NCBI RefSeq assembly: GCF_001652275.1 | Contig: NZ_LVZK01000001.1 | Coordinates: 434,001-498,000 of the forward strand | From: Peptidiphaga gingivicola | GTDB taxonomy: Bacteria > Actinomycetota > Actinomycetes > Actinomycetales > Actinomycetaceae | DNA: 64,000 nt | Direction of reading: 5' to 3' | Shown here: positions 42,941 through 53,704 of the stretch, piece after piece | Layout: the number at the start of each line of letters is the position of its first letter | How positions within the stretch are numbered: position 1 is the first letter of the stretch | The notes under the pieces: model-generated | Seen by the model: only the letters and a program-made list of their open reading frames with translations | The model's database searches: none | What the model was told of the DNA's origin: nothing | Position numbers and translations under genes: made by a program

Positions 42941-45361
42941 TTAGCGTTTCTGCTCCGTGATATCAACGCCTGTCTCGCCGGGGCTGAGCACGCCCAGGAT
43001 GCGATTGAGGTCGTCGATTGACGCGAAGTCGATCTTAATAGACCCTTTCTTTGCTCCCATTTCGACTTTGACGCGGGTGTCGAACCGATCGGCCAGCCGG
43101 CTCGACAATTCACCGAGCTCGGGGCCATATCTTCTGGCTCGTCTACGTCCGCTAGCGGGCGAGGCAGTCGGTTCGTCGCCAAGGGCCACGATCTCTTCAA
43201 CTTGTCGTACAGAAAGACCCTCGGAGACGATCTTCTGAGCAAGCCTCTCCATTGCGCCAGGGTCAGACAAACCGAGCAGTGCACGCGCATGACCGGAAGA
43301 CAAAACCCCGGCAGCCACTCGCCGCTGGACCAAAGGAGGTAATTTGAGCAATCGTAGCGTGTTGGAGATCTGCGGACGAGACCTCACGATCCGACGTGAC
43401 AATTCCTCTTGGGTGCACTGAAAGTCTTCTAGCAGCTGTTGGTAGGCAGCCGCTTCTTCCAACGGATTGAGTTCCGCTCGATGCAAGTTCTCAAGGAGAG
43501 CGTCTCGAAGCAGATCCTCATCTTGCGTATGCCGAATAATGGCGGGAACGGTCTCAATGCCTGCCAGCTCCGAGGCACGCCAACGGCGCTCGCCCATGAT
43601 GAGTTCGTAGCGAGCTTTTGATTGCCCGGGAATCGGCGCCGCCAACGGCCGAACAATAACGGGCTGAAGAACTCCGACTTCGCGAATCGAAGCTGCCAGT
43701 TCCTCAAGCTCTTCCTCGTCGAATACGTTTCGCGGCTGTCTCGTATTCGGGATTATCTGGTCGAGGGGGAGCTCCGCGTAAGTGGCGCCGGGAACCTCAA
43801 CGAGCCCTTCGTCTGCCTCACCCTGCTCATTTTGTGCGTGGCCGGCACCTCCCGTTTTACCCGCGTCGCTCTCAACAGGCTCGTTGCCTCCGCCAAGCTC
43901 GGACTTGTCGTTCCCATCCTCATCGACCGCACGGTTTTCAACGTCAACCGCACCGTCGACGTCATCGCGGGCCTCCGAGACCTCAGCTCGACTTGAATGT
44001 CCGTCTTCACCGGAGGAATCAACCCGGCTCGAAGCATCTGCGCTCGCAGCAACGGGTCGAGTTGCAGAATCAGCTGTCTCTTGCTCGCCTTGAGTGGTTC
44101 CGGACGTCGAACTGTCGCGAGACGCGGAGCTCTTCGAATCTTTTGTCCTGTTTTGCCTCACGTCCACGGACGGGACTTCTTCGGAAAACTCGACGGCGCC
44201 CGCTTGGTCGAAGGCTCGAACGCTCGTCTTATGCTCAACAGCAGAGGTCGAATGCATTCCTTCGCTCCCTCTCGAATCGGCAGGGGATGTCTGTACTTCG
44301 CCATCGAATGACGCAACCGGACTTTGATTCAGCCCTTCTCGCGTTCCGTCTCCCGTTGAATCCTCTCCGCTTCCTGCCAAACCCTTGCTTTTGGGCTCTA
44401 TGGGCTCGGACTCCACGGGCTCTACGACGACAGCCCCCATAGGCTCAGATTCTGCGGGTTTTGCCCCTGCGCGCTCTACGACAGTCCCCACAGGCTCAGA
44501 TTCCGCGGGTTTCGCCTCTGCGCGCTTTACGACGGTTTCCGGCGTTGCAGTCGCTTCCGCGAACTCGTCAGTCGCCCCGGACGCAACGTTTGTGGTTGCG
44601 CTCATCCGTTTTGTTCTCTGTGTTACAGGATGATCGACGTCCTGCGACGCTGCCTTCCCGACCACTTTATTTTCAGAGGCCTCTTCGAAATCACCGGAGA
44701 CTTTCGCGCCGACGTTCACAGCTTTTTCACCGGCGTCTGCACGATTGTCGCCGGCGGGGTCTTCGATGGCTGCCGTGCCAACGACAACTGTTTCCCGACT
44801 GGGTGATCGGCCCTTGTCGGTGTCTTTCTTCCCAGCGGGGTTTTCCTTCCCACCGGCATCTCCCTTCCTGCCGATGTCTCTCTTCCTGCCGGTGTCTTTC
44901 TTCCCAGCGGTGACTTCCTTCCTGCCGGTGTCTCCCTTTCCGCCGGTGCCTTCTTCCTTCCTGCCGGTGCCTTCTTCCTTCCTGCCGGTGTCTTTCCCGG
45001 CGTCCTTCCCCTTGCCGGTTTCTTCGCTCCCTTCCCTCAGGGGAGACGAGCTGCTTGTCTTCGACGAATCATCGCCGCTAGAAGGACGGCGCCTTTTACC
45101 AGACGACTTCTTCGCGGCTCCCTCTACTTTGACGGGAGCCTCGACAGCTGTCTCGACATTAGAATCATCAACGGTCTTAGGGGCAGCAGATTTCTTCGCT
45201 TTTTCCTGCTTCGTCGACGATGGACTTTTGCCGCTCTCGCGACCCGTCGATGTCACACCGCTGCCAAAGAACACGTCAATGGGACGGTCTTTAGACTCCC
45301 TTTGCGCGGAAGGAATGAGGGCACCAATTCCTCTTCCGAGACCGCGTCTGCGTTCGGCCAT
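42941..45361 (-). CDS. parB: Chromosome partitioning protein ParB with giant N-terminal insertion
   Basis: ParB loads onto parS DNA as a CTP-dependent clamp and recruits ParA and condensin. Residues 1-20 (RRRGLGRGIGALIP) are the usual ParA-stimulating peptide. The core starts near residue 525 (YAELPLDQIIPN) with the CTP motif GERRWRAS, then ENLHRAELNPLEEA, a helix-turn-helix (TQEELSRRIVRSRPQISN) and the C-terminal dimerisation domain. Between them lie about 500 low-complexity residues: a Gly/Arg/Lys/Asp stretch with GTGRKEE repeats, a KPAESEP repeat region, then Ser/Asp/Glu-rich sequence. Typical ParB is about 300-370 residues. The ATG at 45361 has AAGGAG before it, 10 bp after the parA stop, so the long form is the natural reading. 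Confidence 0.95.
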   Translation of the reverse strand: MAERRRGLGRGIGALIPSAQRESKDRPIDVFFGSGVTSTGRESGKSPSSTKQEKAKKSAAPKTVDDSNVETAVEAPVKVEGAAKKSSGKRRRPSSGDDSSKTSSSSPLREGSEETGKGKDAGKDTGRKEEGTGRKEEGTGGKGDTGRKEVTAGKKDTGRKRDIGRKGDAGGKENPAGKKDTDKGRSPSRETVVVGTAAIEDPAGDNRADAGEKAVNVGAKVSGDFEEASENKVVGKAASQDVDHPVTQRTKRMSATTNVASGATDEFAEATATPETVVKRAEAKPAESEPVGTVVERAGAKPAESEPMGAVVVEPVESEPIEPKSKGLAGSGEDSTGDGTREGLNQSPVASFDGEVQTSPADSRGSEGMHSTSAVEHKTSVRAFDQAGAVEFSEEVPSVDVRQNRTKDSKSSASRDSSTSGTTQGEQETADSATRPVAASADASSRVDSSGEDGHSSRAEVSEARDDVDGAVDVENRAVDEDGNDKSELGGGNEPVESDAGKTGGAGHAQNEQGEADEGLVEVPGATYAELPLDQIIPNTRQPRNVFDEEELEELAASIREVGVLQPVIVRPLAAPIPGQSKARYELIMGERRWRASELAGIETVPAIIRHTQDEDLLRDALLENLHRAELNPLEEAAAYQQLLEDFQCTQEELSRRIVRSRPQISNTLRLLKLPPLVQRRVAAGVLSSGHARALLGLSDPGAMERLAQKIVSEGLSVRQVEEIVALGDEPTASPASGRRRARRYGPELGELSSRLADRFDTRVKVEMGAKKGSIKIDFASIDDLNRILGVLSPGETGVDITEQKR
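44823..45013 (-). repeat. Imperfect short tandem repeats in parB
   Basis: Units of 12-21 bp related to TTCCTGCCGGTG (plus strand) recur through this stretch and encode GRKE/GTGRKEE/GKKDTGRK peptides. Two 21-bp units are exact neighbours near 44950-44990. All keep the parB frame. Confidence 0.7.
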
Positions 45362-45370
45362 TCCTGCTCC

Positions 45371-46324
45371 TTACTCGGCTCGATTAGCTAATTCGTGCGC
45401 CGCGGCCAGATATGCGATAGCGCCACTGGAGCGGGGTGCAAATGTGATGACGGTCTCGCCGTACGAAGGAGATTCAGCAATGCGAACTGACCGCGGAATC
45501 TCTGTTTCAAGCGTCTGTTCGGGAAAGTAGTCCCTCACATTCTCCGCGACTTCTGCGGAAAGATTGGTGTTCTTTGACGACATGGTCAGAAGAATAGTGC
45601 TGACTCGAAGCTCAGGATTATGAGAAGCACTTGCACCTTCAATTGTATGTAGAAGCTGTGTAAGACCCTCCAGAGCGTAGTATTCCGTCTGAACGGGAAT
45701 GAGCACCTCTTTGGCGGCGATCAACGCATTGATAGGCAAAAGAGACATACTCGGCGGGCAGTCGATGAATACATAGTCAAATGGCGCTCCCTCGGCAGCG
45801 GTTGCTGCAAGCCCTTCACGCAGAGTGTCTCGAAGTCTGGTCATACGGTCGTCTTGGTCGGCAAGTTCAACGTCGACCAGCGATAGATTGATCGATGAAG
45901 GAACCACAAAGAGATTTTCCAGTTTCTCCGTCGGCTGCATAGCGTCGCGCATAGTCACGTTTCCAACCAGCACGTCATACAGAGTCGCAACGTTTTCGTC
46001 TCTCCTTGCACCCAAGGCTGTGGACGCATTGCCTTGAGGATCGTCATCGACCACAAGAACGTTAAGACCGCCCTGTGCCAGGGCAGCCGCAATGTTGACA
46101 GCCGTGGTGGTCTTCCCGACGCCACCTTTTTGATTGGCAATTGCGATGATCCTCGTCGACGCCGGAACTCTGAACTTCGACCCTCCGATCGCATCAAGTC
46201 TCTTCATGTCCTCAGCGAGGCTATTGGCAAGAGGAGAGCCTTCACCTCGCAGACGATCCCACGGGCTTTCCTCCTCGGTAACCCGCGCGGCCGCCCTTCG
46301 TGCCTTCCTTATGGGATCACTCAC
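45371..46324 (-). CDS. parA: Chromosome partitioning ATPase ParA (Soj)
   Basis: A 317-residue deviant Walker ATPase. The P-loop is KGGVGKTTTAVN with the signature lysine, DDDPQGNAS is Walker A', and IDCPPSMSL is Walker B. An N-terminal extension of about 55 residues precedes the P-loop, as in other actinobacterial ParA. It forms the ATP-dependent gradient that moves ParB-parS complexes. The GTG at 46324 follows AGGAG. It heads a parAB operon whose upstream side is the gene-free parS region rather than rsmG. Confidence 0.95.
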   Translation of the reverse strand: MSDPIRKARRAAARVTEEESPWDRLRGEGSPLANSLAEDMKRLDAIGGSKFRVPASTRIIAIANQKGGVGKTTTAVNIAAALAQGGLNVLVVDDDPQGNASTALGARRDENVATLYDVLVGNVTMRDAMQPTEKLENLFVVPSSINLSLVDVELADQDDRMTRLRDTLREGLAATAAEGAPFDYVFIDCPPSMSLLPINALIAAKEVLIPVQTEYYALEGLTQLLHTIEGASASHNPELRVSTILLTMSSKNTNLSAEVAENVRDYFPEQTLETEIPRSVRIAESPSYGETVITFAPRSSGAIAYLAAAHELANRAE

Positions 46325-47398
46325 GTATCCGCTCCTCTCGTCTCATCACATTCTACGCAAAACGGAGATTGAAGACGTCCTATCCACACCGCATTTCGCG
46401 TCCGACTTTTCCACAGGTTGACTACGGCATCTCCCAAACGTTCATTGCAAAGCAACCTCACATTTGCCTGGCGTTCTCAGTCCGCGCTTCTATATATTGG
46501 ATTGTATTTTGCACTCGAGGAGTGCGTGAACGGGACCTAGCGTCATTATCGTTTTTACTTCATTCACAGTATTTTTACGTGCGTCACGCTAGGCAACGGT
46601 CGGCATCTTTGTGCGCAGTCTAAGATCCCACCTTTCACGGTCTAAGATCTGTCTAAACTAAAACCTGGTCGTTCGCAGTCTAGCTACCGAGAGGATCGTT
46701 GTCTCCTATTTTTCCTCTAAATTCAAACACCGAGACATACTTCGCTATTATATTGAACCAAATCTCTCGTTTTCTTTTCACTCCCCAGGGATTGCGTTGC
46801 GTTCTTTCCCAGTGCCATCAGGTCTTCATGTCTTTCTAAACAAAAGACAAGTGACTATTCTGCTTGACCTCTCCAACGGACTGGAGCGACCGTGTCAGGC
46901 GACGACGTCACATGATCACGGCGTGAAGAGTCCTAATACTAAATAGCAGCACGAGGTCCTAATTTAATAGGGACACGAGCACTCATGGAAACCGGATAGC
47001 AGAATACACTTATGCCGTCCACGCAGACACTTGAACTGTTTAGGAGTCACTCCAGTCCCAGTTCGGCTTCTCAGCAAGCAGAGCATTAGAGTCAGAGATA
47101 CAAACTACGCACATGAAGCAGACGCGACTAATCAGATATGCGGATGCTGCTCTATTTTCAAACGTGCCATTATTTGAGCAGCACCAGAAGACGCTTTGAA
47201 CTCGCAGAGTCATCGAAGTGCGCCTTACCACCCGCCACCAAAGAGGAATCGTGTCGAGGCAGTGTACTAAGACGAACTGGAGACAATTGACCGCTCTTAT
47301 GTCATTGGCTTTGAAGCAACATAGTTTTTGCTATGCATCAACGAGACTAGACTGTCGGCCCTCTCGTTACAAAGCAGTTCTCATTTCAAAGCAGTGAC

Positions 47399-47412
47399 GT
47401 TTCACGTGAAAC
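47399..47412. promoter_or_regulatory. parS site 1
   Basis: GTTTCACGTGAAAC, a perfect 14-bp core of the conserved bacterial ParB-binding palindrome; flanks C and G extend the symmetry to 16 bp. Confidence 0.95.
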
Positions 47413-48206
47413 GCCAAGTAGCGCCGATCGGCAAATGAGATAGACGTTCAGGGTTTGAATGATCATACAGGGCAGGCGGATATAGGGGTATAGATCTAAC
47501 GAATGAGCTATTGCTTCAACCATCAGAGTTTGACCCAAGACACCTACCTACATGGGAAAGGAAGGGGCTTCAACCACAAACACGGATACAGGGTCGGAAA
47601 TTTCGGCATCTATTCCGTGACCATCTTCATTCCGCTGGAGCGCCACGTTTCCAGTCGCATGTCCACGACGTCGGTCGCAATGCAGTTGCTTACAGCTTCG
47701 CATTACCTTAGGTACAGAACAGCTTTAAGTCTCAAGTCGTCAGATACTCACAAGCAGTTCTATGGCGGCGTCTCCGGAGAAATCTATGGGTCACAAGTGT
47801 CTGTATTGACGCCTCCGATCTGGCTGACATCGAATAGACACAAACCGATATCGCGTAACAAAATCAAATTTTGATTAGTTCAGCGTTTTGAGCCGACGTC
47901 GCGTTGAGCTCACTAGCCACCTTCATATACTTACTTCAGTGTTGAGCGTGCAATCTTGACTCGGGATGCTTTTACATACCAGAAACAGTAGCTTCATCCC
48001 GATAGGAACTCGCCGACTTGTAGCTGGTAGAAAATTGTTTTTGCAGCACGATACTTCACTTCGATGCGTTAAGCGGAATTGCCGTTCAGTTGGAGCCGCA
48101 CCGTAAACCAAGCCTAAGTGCGTTTTGTCTACACCACGTAACGCCAGAGTTCAGGTTCCGGATTTGGCATAGCTTGTAAGGCCTCGATTCAGCGAAGACA
48201 ACCTGC

Positions 48207-48280
48207 GTTTATCAGCACCAGCCTTACTTAGCGGCACCAGCCTCGTTTATCGACACCAGTTATGTTTAGCGACACCGGCC
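48207..48280. repeat. Imperfect ~19-bp tandem repeat, four copies
   Basis: Four diverged units of the form GTTTATCGACACCAGCCT follow one another in the gene-free region, alternating GTTTATC and CTTAGC/GTTTAGC starts. Function unknown. Confidence 0.55.
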
Positions 48281-48454
48281 TTCAGCAACGTTCCCACTCG
48301 GCGAGCGATCTATTGGTTTCAGTTAATCAAGTCATTTGGCAGCGTACTATTTTTCGTAGTTGACGCACCTAGCAACATCCACACACCCTTCGGAAACGCT
48401 AGATATGACATTTTCATTTTCGGTAGTCGCCAACGAACGCCGCCCGTAGACAAT

Positions 48455-48468
48455 GTTTCACGTGAAAC
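48455..48468. promoter_or_regulatory. parS site 2
   Basis: Perfect GTTTCACGTGAAAC with T before it, so 15 of the 16 bases of the canonical TGTTTCACGTGAAACA match. Confidence 0.95.
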
Positions 48469-48812
48469 GCAATCAGACTCTAGATCCTTCGAACTTTGGT
48501 GAACAGATCAACAAGACCAACGCCCTACTCCGAATGCTCAACCAGCATTTACACAACACGAGGGCTTCAGCCGTCCACTTACCTGTAGCGATAGGCGCTC
48601 TTTGAACTTCTACTTAGAGCATCGACCTGTTCCGCGACGACCAACTGGTTCGCTTACTGCGTGTCAGGTCGTGACCTCGGAAAGCAAGCCGGCGGTCGCT
48701 ATCGGGAAGGCTGAGGTGACTAGCTCCAGCCAGATTTACATTTGACGGTCTATTCGATATCCAACAGAAGCATTTGTATCCCTTCTAAGACTGGCAAACT
48801 TGCCAGCTTGCC

Positions 48813-48826
48813 GTTTCACGTGAAAC
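48813..48826. promoter_or_regulatory. parS site 3
   Basis: Perfect GTTTCACGTGAAAC, 358 bp from site 2. Confidence 0.95.
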
Positions 48827-49484
48827 GTCGAATCGTTGACTTATGCAAGTGCCGTATCATTTGGCACCTTCCTTGAGAACGACAACTACTTCTGCTTCTG
48901 AGCAACGAGCCACCAACCGTTAGTCGCAGTCAATGCGGGGTCTAATGACTATTTTGCGCCAGCCCTAGAACCTGATCTAGATACCCACCGAGCGTAACAA
49001 CCAGGATATTCACTAGGAGGACTTGCTGCGTCGACGATTCCATCACCACTTCGAAACTTACACCGAGGATCAACATGCTTCCTTGCAGAACCGGGGAGTT
49101 AACAGTCTCGCTAGTGGATCATGACTATAAAGCGTACCCCACCCAGTAACTAAAAGTCGGCCACTACTAGGGAACTGGGTTGCGCCCTTAGACTTCGTAG
49201 CTGCAGTCCTACCCGCCGAACTCGTAACAATGTAAAACATAACCATGGCGCGTTGCCACGGAATTCTCCTTTCCGTAGTCAAGTCACCCAGAATTGGGCC
49301 GCATAGCCGGATGACAATCAATGCCGCCATCGTGAACTGGTTCCTTCAGCGAAGTTGAGAAGCTTAACTGCTACCTCCTTCCGCCATCTGTGAAACATAG
49401 ACAGTCAGTACCTCCTATTACGTGTAACGATGCAATAGCCACGAAATCATTCGGCTACTTAGCGGCTGTCCCAGACCGGTGGTC

Positions 49485-49498
49485 GTTTCACGTGAAAC
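49485..49498. promoter_or_regulatory. parS site 4
   Basis: Perfect GTTTCACGTGAAAC, 672 bp from site 3. Confidence 0.95.
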
Positions 49499-50200
49499 GT
49501 CAGATGCGCGCCTTTACGATTCGACACGATACTTCCGCTTTCGAACTTCGTAACTCAGTCGGGATCTAGCGTAGCCATTATTTTGAACGGTATCCGAGAT
49601 AATCAGATACCTGCCAAACACGCTGCGCCATGGGCTATGAGCACCCTGCTTACAAACTCCGCGGGTCGCCGGCACGTCAAACCCGATGGCCGACGACGCC
49701 TCTTGCCAGCTTCGCTGACGTTGGACATAAGTATCGGCTCGTGGGTTTAGTGGGCTAGTACCCTCTTGCCTCTTACGCCTTCAAAGCTTCGCAACATGAC
49801 GGGAGGTCGGGCTAATGGAATGCGGCTATTCGAAGACGTCTGGGGACGTGTCGCCGTGATTACGAAAGTCCTAACGAGTTCCGAGCGTTCGTACCAAATG
49901 GCAAATGGACGCAGCTATGCGGCCTGGTTCGAAGCTACGAAACCAATGGAGTAGTTGTTACCTCAGTTATGCACACTGACAGCTACTATGCGCGTTGCCA
50001 GCTACTTCTAGAAGCCACCGCCACTAAAGCTTTACGGCCTTACAGGCTCAAGAATCCAATAGGGCTCAACCGCGGCTCTCATTTCCTCGATACCGCACGA
50101 GCACGCGCGTAGCCGTGCCAGCGGAGCCCGCGCGGTCGACATGTCGGTGTAAAGATCCCATCCCGTCTCAAGCAAGCCAGATGAGCCTCAATCTTGCTCG

Positions 50201-50214
50201 GTTTCACGTGAAAC
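50201..50214. promoter_or_regulatory. parS site 5
   Basis: Perfect GTTTCACGTGAAAC, 716 bp from site 4. Confidence 0.95.
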
Positions 50215-50551
50215 GGTAGCAATTCTGCGGAACGTTAAGGTATTGCATGAGCAGTGCTGAGCAGTGCCCGTCGTTCGCGCGCCACAGCCGATTTCGCGTG
50301 CCATAACCGACTGCTACTTGCAGCCAGCTTCATTACGTGAATCAGCGCAAGTAGATTCAAGCTCCGCCTTGATTAACTGCAGATTCGGATCCTTATGGAA
50401 ACTTTTGGGCGTCTCCAATCGATGTAAGCGGTACGTAACCAAGCAGCTTGTACACAGCCACTTCATGCCGATGGCCGTAAGTAAAGCGCCCAACCAACAC
50501 AGAGCGAGTTTGGGAACAGTTACCACGACCAGTTGGATAGTGCATCAGCGC

Positions 50552-50565
50552 GTTTCATGTGAAAC
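50552..50565. promoter_or_regulatory. parS site 6 (one mismatch)
   Basis: GTTTCATGTGAAAC differs from the core by C to T at position 7 and is 351 bp from site 5. Probably a weaker ParB site. Confidence 0.8.
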
Positions 50566-51329
50566 CAGAAGTAAATGCTTCTATACGCTCAATCCGTTTT
50601 CCGAGCAACGGATTTGTATCGTCTCGTCTTGCCCGGAGCGCAGACCATTTACCCATTTGAGGCGGAGAGATCTTGTTGAAGGTACGGAACTTCGAAGTAA
50701 TCTTCTGATCCCGTTTTTCAGATATCGACCCAAACTAGCAGTGTCCTGTAGTCAGCCCGGCCGATTCGACAGCTCACCATCGCGTCGCTACTCAATCCAC
50801 TAGTTGCCAGTCAGTTCCAGTAACAACCGTTAAGCTCCAAAACGTCTGAGCTTCACAGACCTTCGATCTCCAGTAGTGCGCTCTCAACAGTCTAAGTAAG
50901 CTGTCGTATCGGCAATGCATCTAGATAAGCTCAATTATGGCAGCCATACTTGCTCCGTTTGTCAGCTAATCAGCTACGCAACTTATGTGTTCTTATGCAG
51001 TCTACATACTGCTTCTCCGCGAAAACAGGCGCTTTTGGATTTAACTCAAGGGGCGAACCGGCTTAAGACCGATGGCACTACCGTCGCTGATTCCGTCGTC
51101 CACTTCTGTGCAACAGACATAGGTGCATGTTCATCGACGGGCGTCTTAACCTCAACGCAATCTTGAACCCATGCGACTGACGCATGTTTTAACTGAGTTA
51201 ACAATTACTGGTTACTCTAATTGTGATAGGAGTACTTAGCTCAGGTGGAGGGTATAGCACATAACTATTATGTTGCTCGTGATAACCACGCAATCGCCGT
51301 TAATGACATCGAACCACTTTCGCCACACT

Positions 51330-51343
51330 GTTCCACGTGAAAC
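51330..51343. promoter_or_regulatory. parS site 7 (one mismatch)
   Basis: GTTCCACGTGAAAC differs by T to C at position 4. The preceding T fits the 16-mer. It is 778 bp from site 6. Confidence 0.8.
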
Positions 51344-51984
51344 GTCGACGGCATAGTTAAATGCCGCAACAGGCACTGAGTAGCAGTCATCAACTAGTTA
51401 GATTAACCAAAGATTCTCGTCGGATGGTGATTTTACAAGGTACCTAGATCGTGACCGCATACAGCTGAAATGTGTTGGTACGTCACGGACTGTATGCATA
51501 AAACTCAACACCCACGGTAGTACAAGCTTGTCCAGTTTACCGCAGGGATGCGAAGCATAAGCAGCTTCCAGTATTAACCGTTTATCTGTTCATCGCTACA
51601 ACCGCATTCATAACCCCGTACGAAAGCGGGAATCATCATCAGATTCCATCCATATCGTTCCTATAAATGGAAGCGCACTTACTTGAGCTTAGCTAGTACT
51701 AATCCTGCCGATGCCCTCGGTAGACGCGTTTCGAAAGCACGAGCGCTAATTAGTTCACTTGTTCTGATTCGAAAAGCTGGTCAACTCGTTAATGACATTA
51801 CTTGACGCATATGCCTTAGGCTGTGACCACGGGCTAATGGCGACCGGCACCGTGGCGGCAACACGATCGCTCAATCGGCTCCTAGATATCATTTTGCAAA
51901 CTTGAGCCATACAGGCACGCTTAGTCACGTTACTCGCCGCCCGACGTTTGGAGTAACGACAGAATATTGCGAGTGCTTTAAATC

Positions 51985-51998
51985 GTTTCACATGAAAC
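51985..51998. promoter_or_regulatory. parS site 8 (one mismatch)
   Basis: GTTTCACATGAAAC differs by G to A at position 8. It is 655 bp from site 7 and is the last site before the AT-rich end of the region. Confidence 0.8.
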
Positions 51999-53662
51999 CG
52001 GCAAGATAGAAGATACACCGTGATTCTTCGTACAGCACTATTTGCTCACCGAAGCTCAAATCGTCGGGTACTAGTCCGCTCGCAGACATGGTTGCGAATA
52101 GTTCGAAGTTAAGTAAGCGAGTATGAAGAGTCGAAGAGTCACGGCGTAGGGCACCCAACAAGCGACTGTCGAAACTGAGTGAACAGCTGAAATATTGGAC
52201 TAACCCAACTGACCTAGCCAGCGCTGTCCGAGATCATTCTGGTACGAGATACTCTGGTCCGCGATCGCTCTGTCCAATTGTCAAAAGCATGAAGGCTCAT
52301 CAAAAGACTCCGTTCACTTGAGCGCCGTAGTCAAGCATCGATCAAAGGTTAGTCTCATCGCCTCTCTGCCTGTAAACAGGTAGGCGAACCACGATCTATC
52401 AAACCAACACACTGAGTCGGCGAGTGAGCTGACTTAGGGACGGCAAAATCAGCGGCATCCCGTACACGGTAAACGTCTACTTTGTTCAGGCGTGGTATGT
52501 AACCGACCGTTAATGATCCAATCCCTTTGCCGACACAGGCACCAGACAATTAGAGTCCACCTGGTCGATTCTGTCGGCTGCGTTTAGATAGAGGAAAATG
52601 GACTGCGTATCGAACTTGAGACATATCGGCCTCAATCGATCCTCTTCGATCAAGATGGAATACAACGAGAACCTCTGAAACGAAGCTCCTACGCAAAGAA
52701 ATCACCTCAGTCCTACGACCAACTACAAGGTCTTGAAAACGGCAAAATGACAAGTCTTCTGAACGGACCTAAGACCACGATGCTCCGCGTCCAGGCCACG
52801 AAGCTCATCATTTGAATCATCAAATTGTCTCTAAAATGTAGGTAGCTTGAGCCTGAACGAACTGCAGATAACTGCTATCTCACAGATAAAGTAGAACCCC
52901 AAAAACAGATCGATCCAACTGGCTTGGGGCGTCACCGCCGTATAAACCCATCAGTCGAGCATCACTCAACCCGCGCACTAATCCGATCACAATACCGACA
53001 AGTACAAAGTCGCTTGAAACTTAACACTAACCACAACCGAAGTGGAGAATGGCAACTGCAGGCAAGGTCATCGAAGTGACCGTTATCAGTATCATTCAAA
53101 TCGGCCTCTCCGTCCACGGCACCAGCTGTCCATATCTACCATTGCAATCAGGATCACTGCGATGGGAGCTAAGTAGCCACTTTCCTTATGGCCTATGATC
53201 CCACTTTAAACGACTTTTGGCGGTCTGCAGGCACAAAATTCGAGGCCTTTAGTCTTCTAGCATCCACGAACTTCCCGACACGAAGTGTAAAACAGGAGCA
53301 ATCATCGCCGTAAAATAGCTAAATGCCCCGATAGAGATACGCGTTGCCAAGTATGTGAAAATAGAAATGAGTCTCGCCTTCAGCCACATTACTAGCTGTA
53401 ACAGACGAGATGATTCGCAGTCCGTCGCAGTTTCTGAGCTTTGGAGCATTCAAAACAAGATGATCGTCGATCAATTGAACCGCTGAAACGTTAAAGTCGG
53501 TTGCTGCATTGCTAACGCTTACTAGCGTCAAAACAACTCATAATGTATAGACCGATATTTTAATAGGGTAAATAAAATATAGAATCATAAATAAGAAATA
53601 TGCACATTACCTATGTTTAAGGCAAGGATAACTAGGAAGCAAACTTGATGGTATAGCTCTTC

Positions 53663-53704
53663 GACACAGACACAGACACAGACACAGACACAGACACAGA
53701 CAGA
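53663..53704. repeat. GACACA hexanucleotide microsatellite
   Basis: Six exact GACACA copies (53663-53698) plus a partial GACAGA, in the gene-free region. Prone to slippage. Confidence 0.85.

Noticed and set aside
46534-46597. Inverted repeat CCTAGCGT/ACGCTAGG upstream of parA
   Set aside because: Only 8-bp arms about 50 bp apart; too weak to call a hairpin or attachment site.
47503-47874. 123-codon open frame in the gene-free region
   Set aside because: No recognisable family or SD; length is compatible with chance at this GC content.
50264-50803. 179-codon open frame in the gene-free region
   Set aside because: Overlaps parS site 6, has no SD, no domain and composition expected of random sequence.
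53663-53704. GACACA repeat as a CRISPR or iteron array
   Set aside because: Pure hexamer with no spacers; simple microsatellite.
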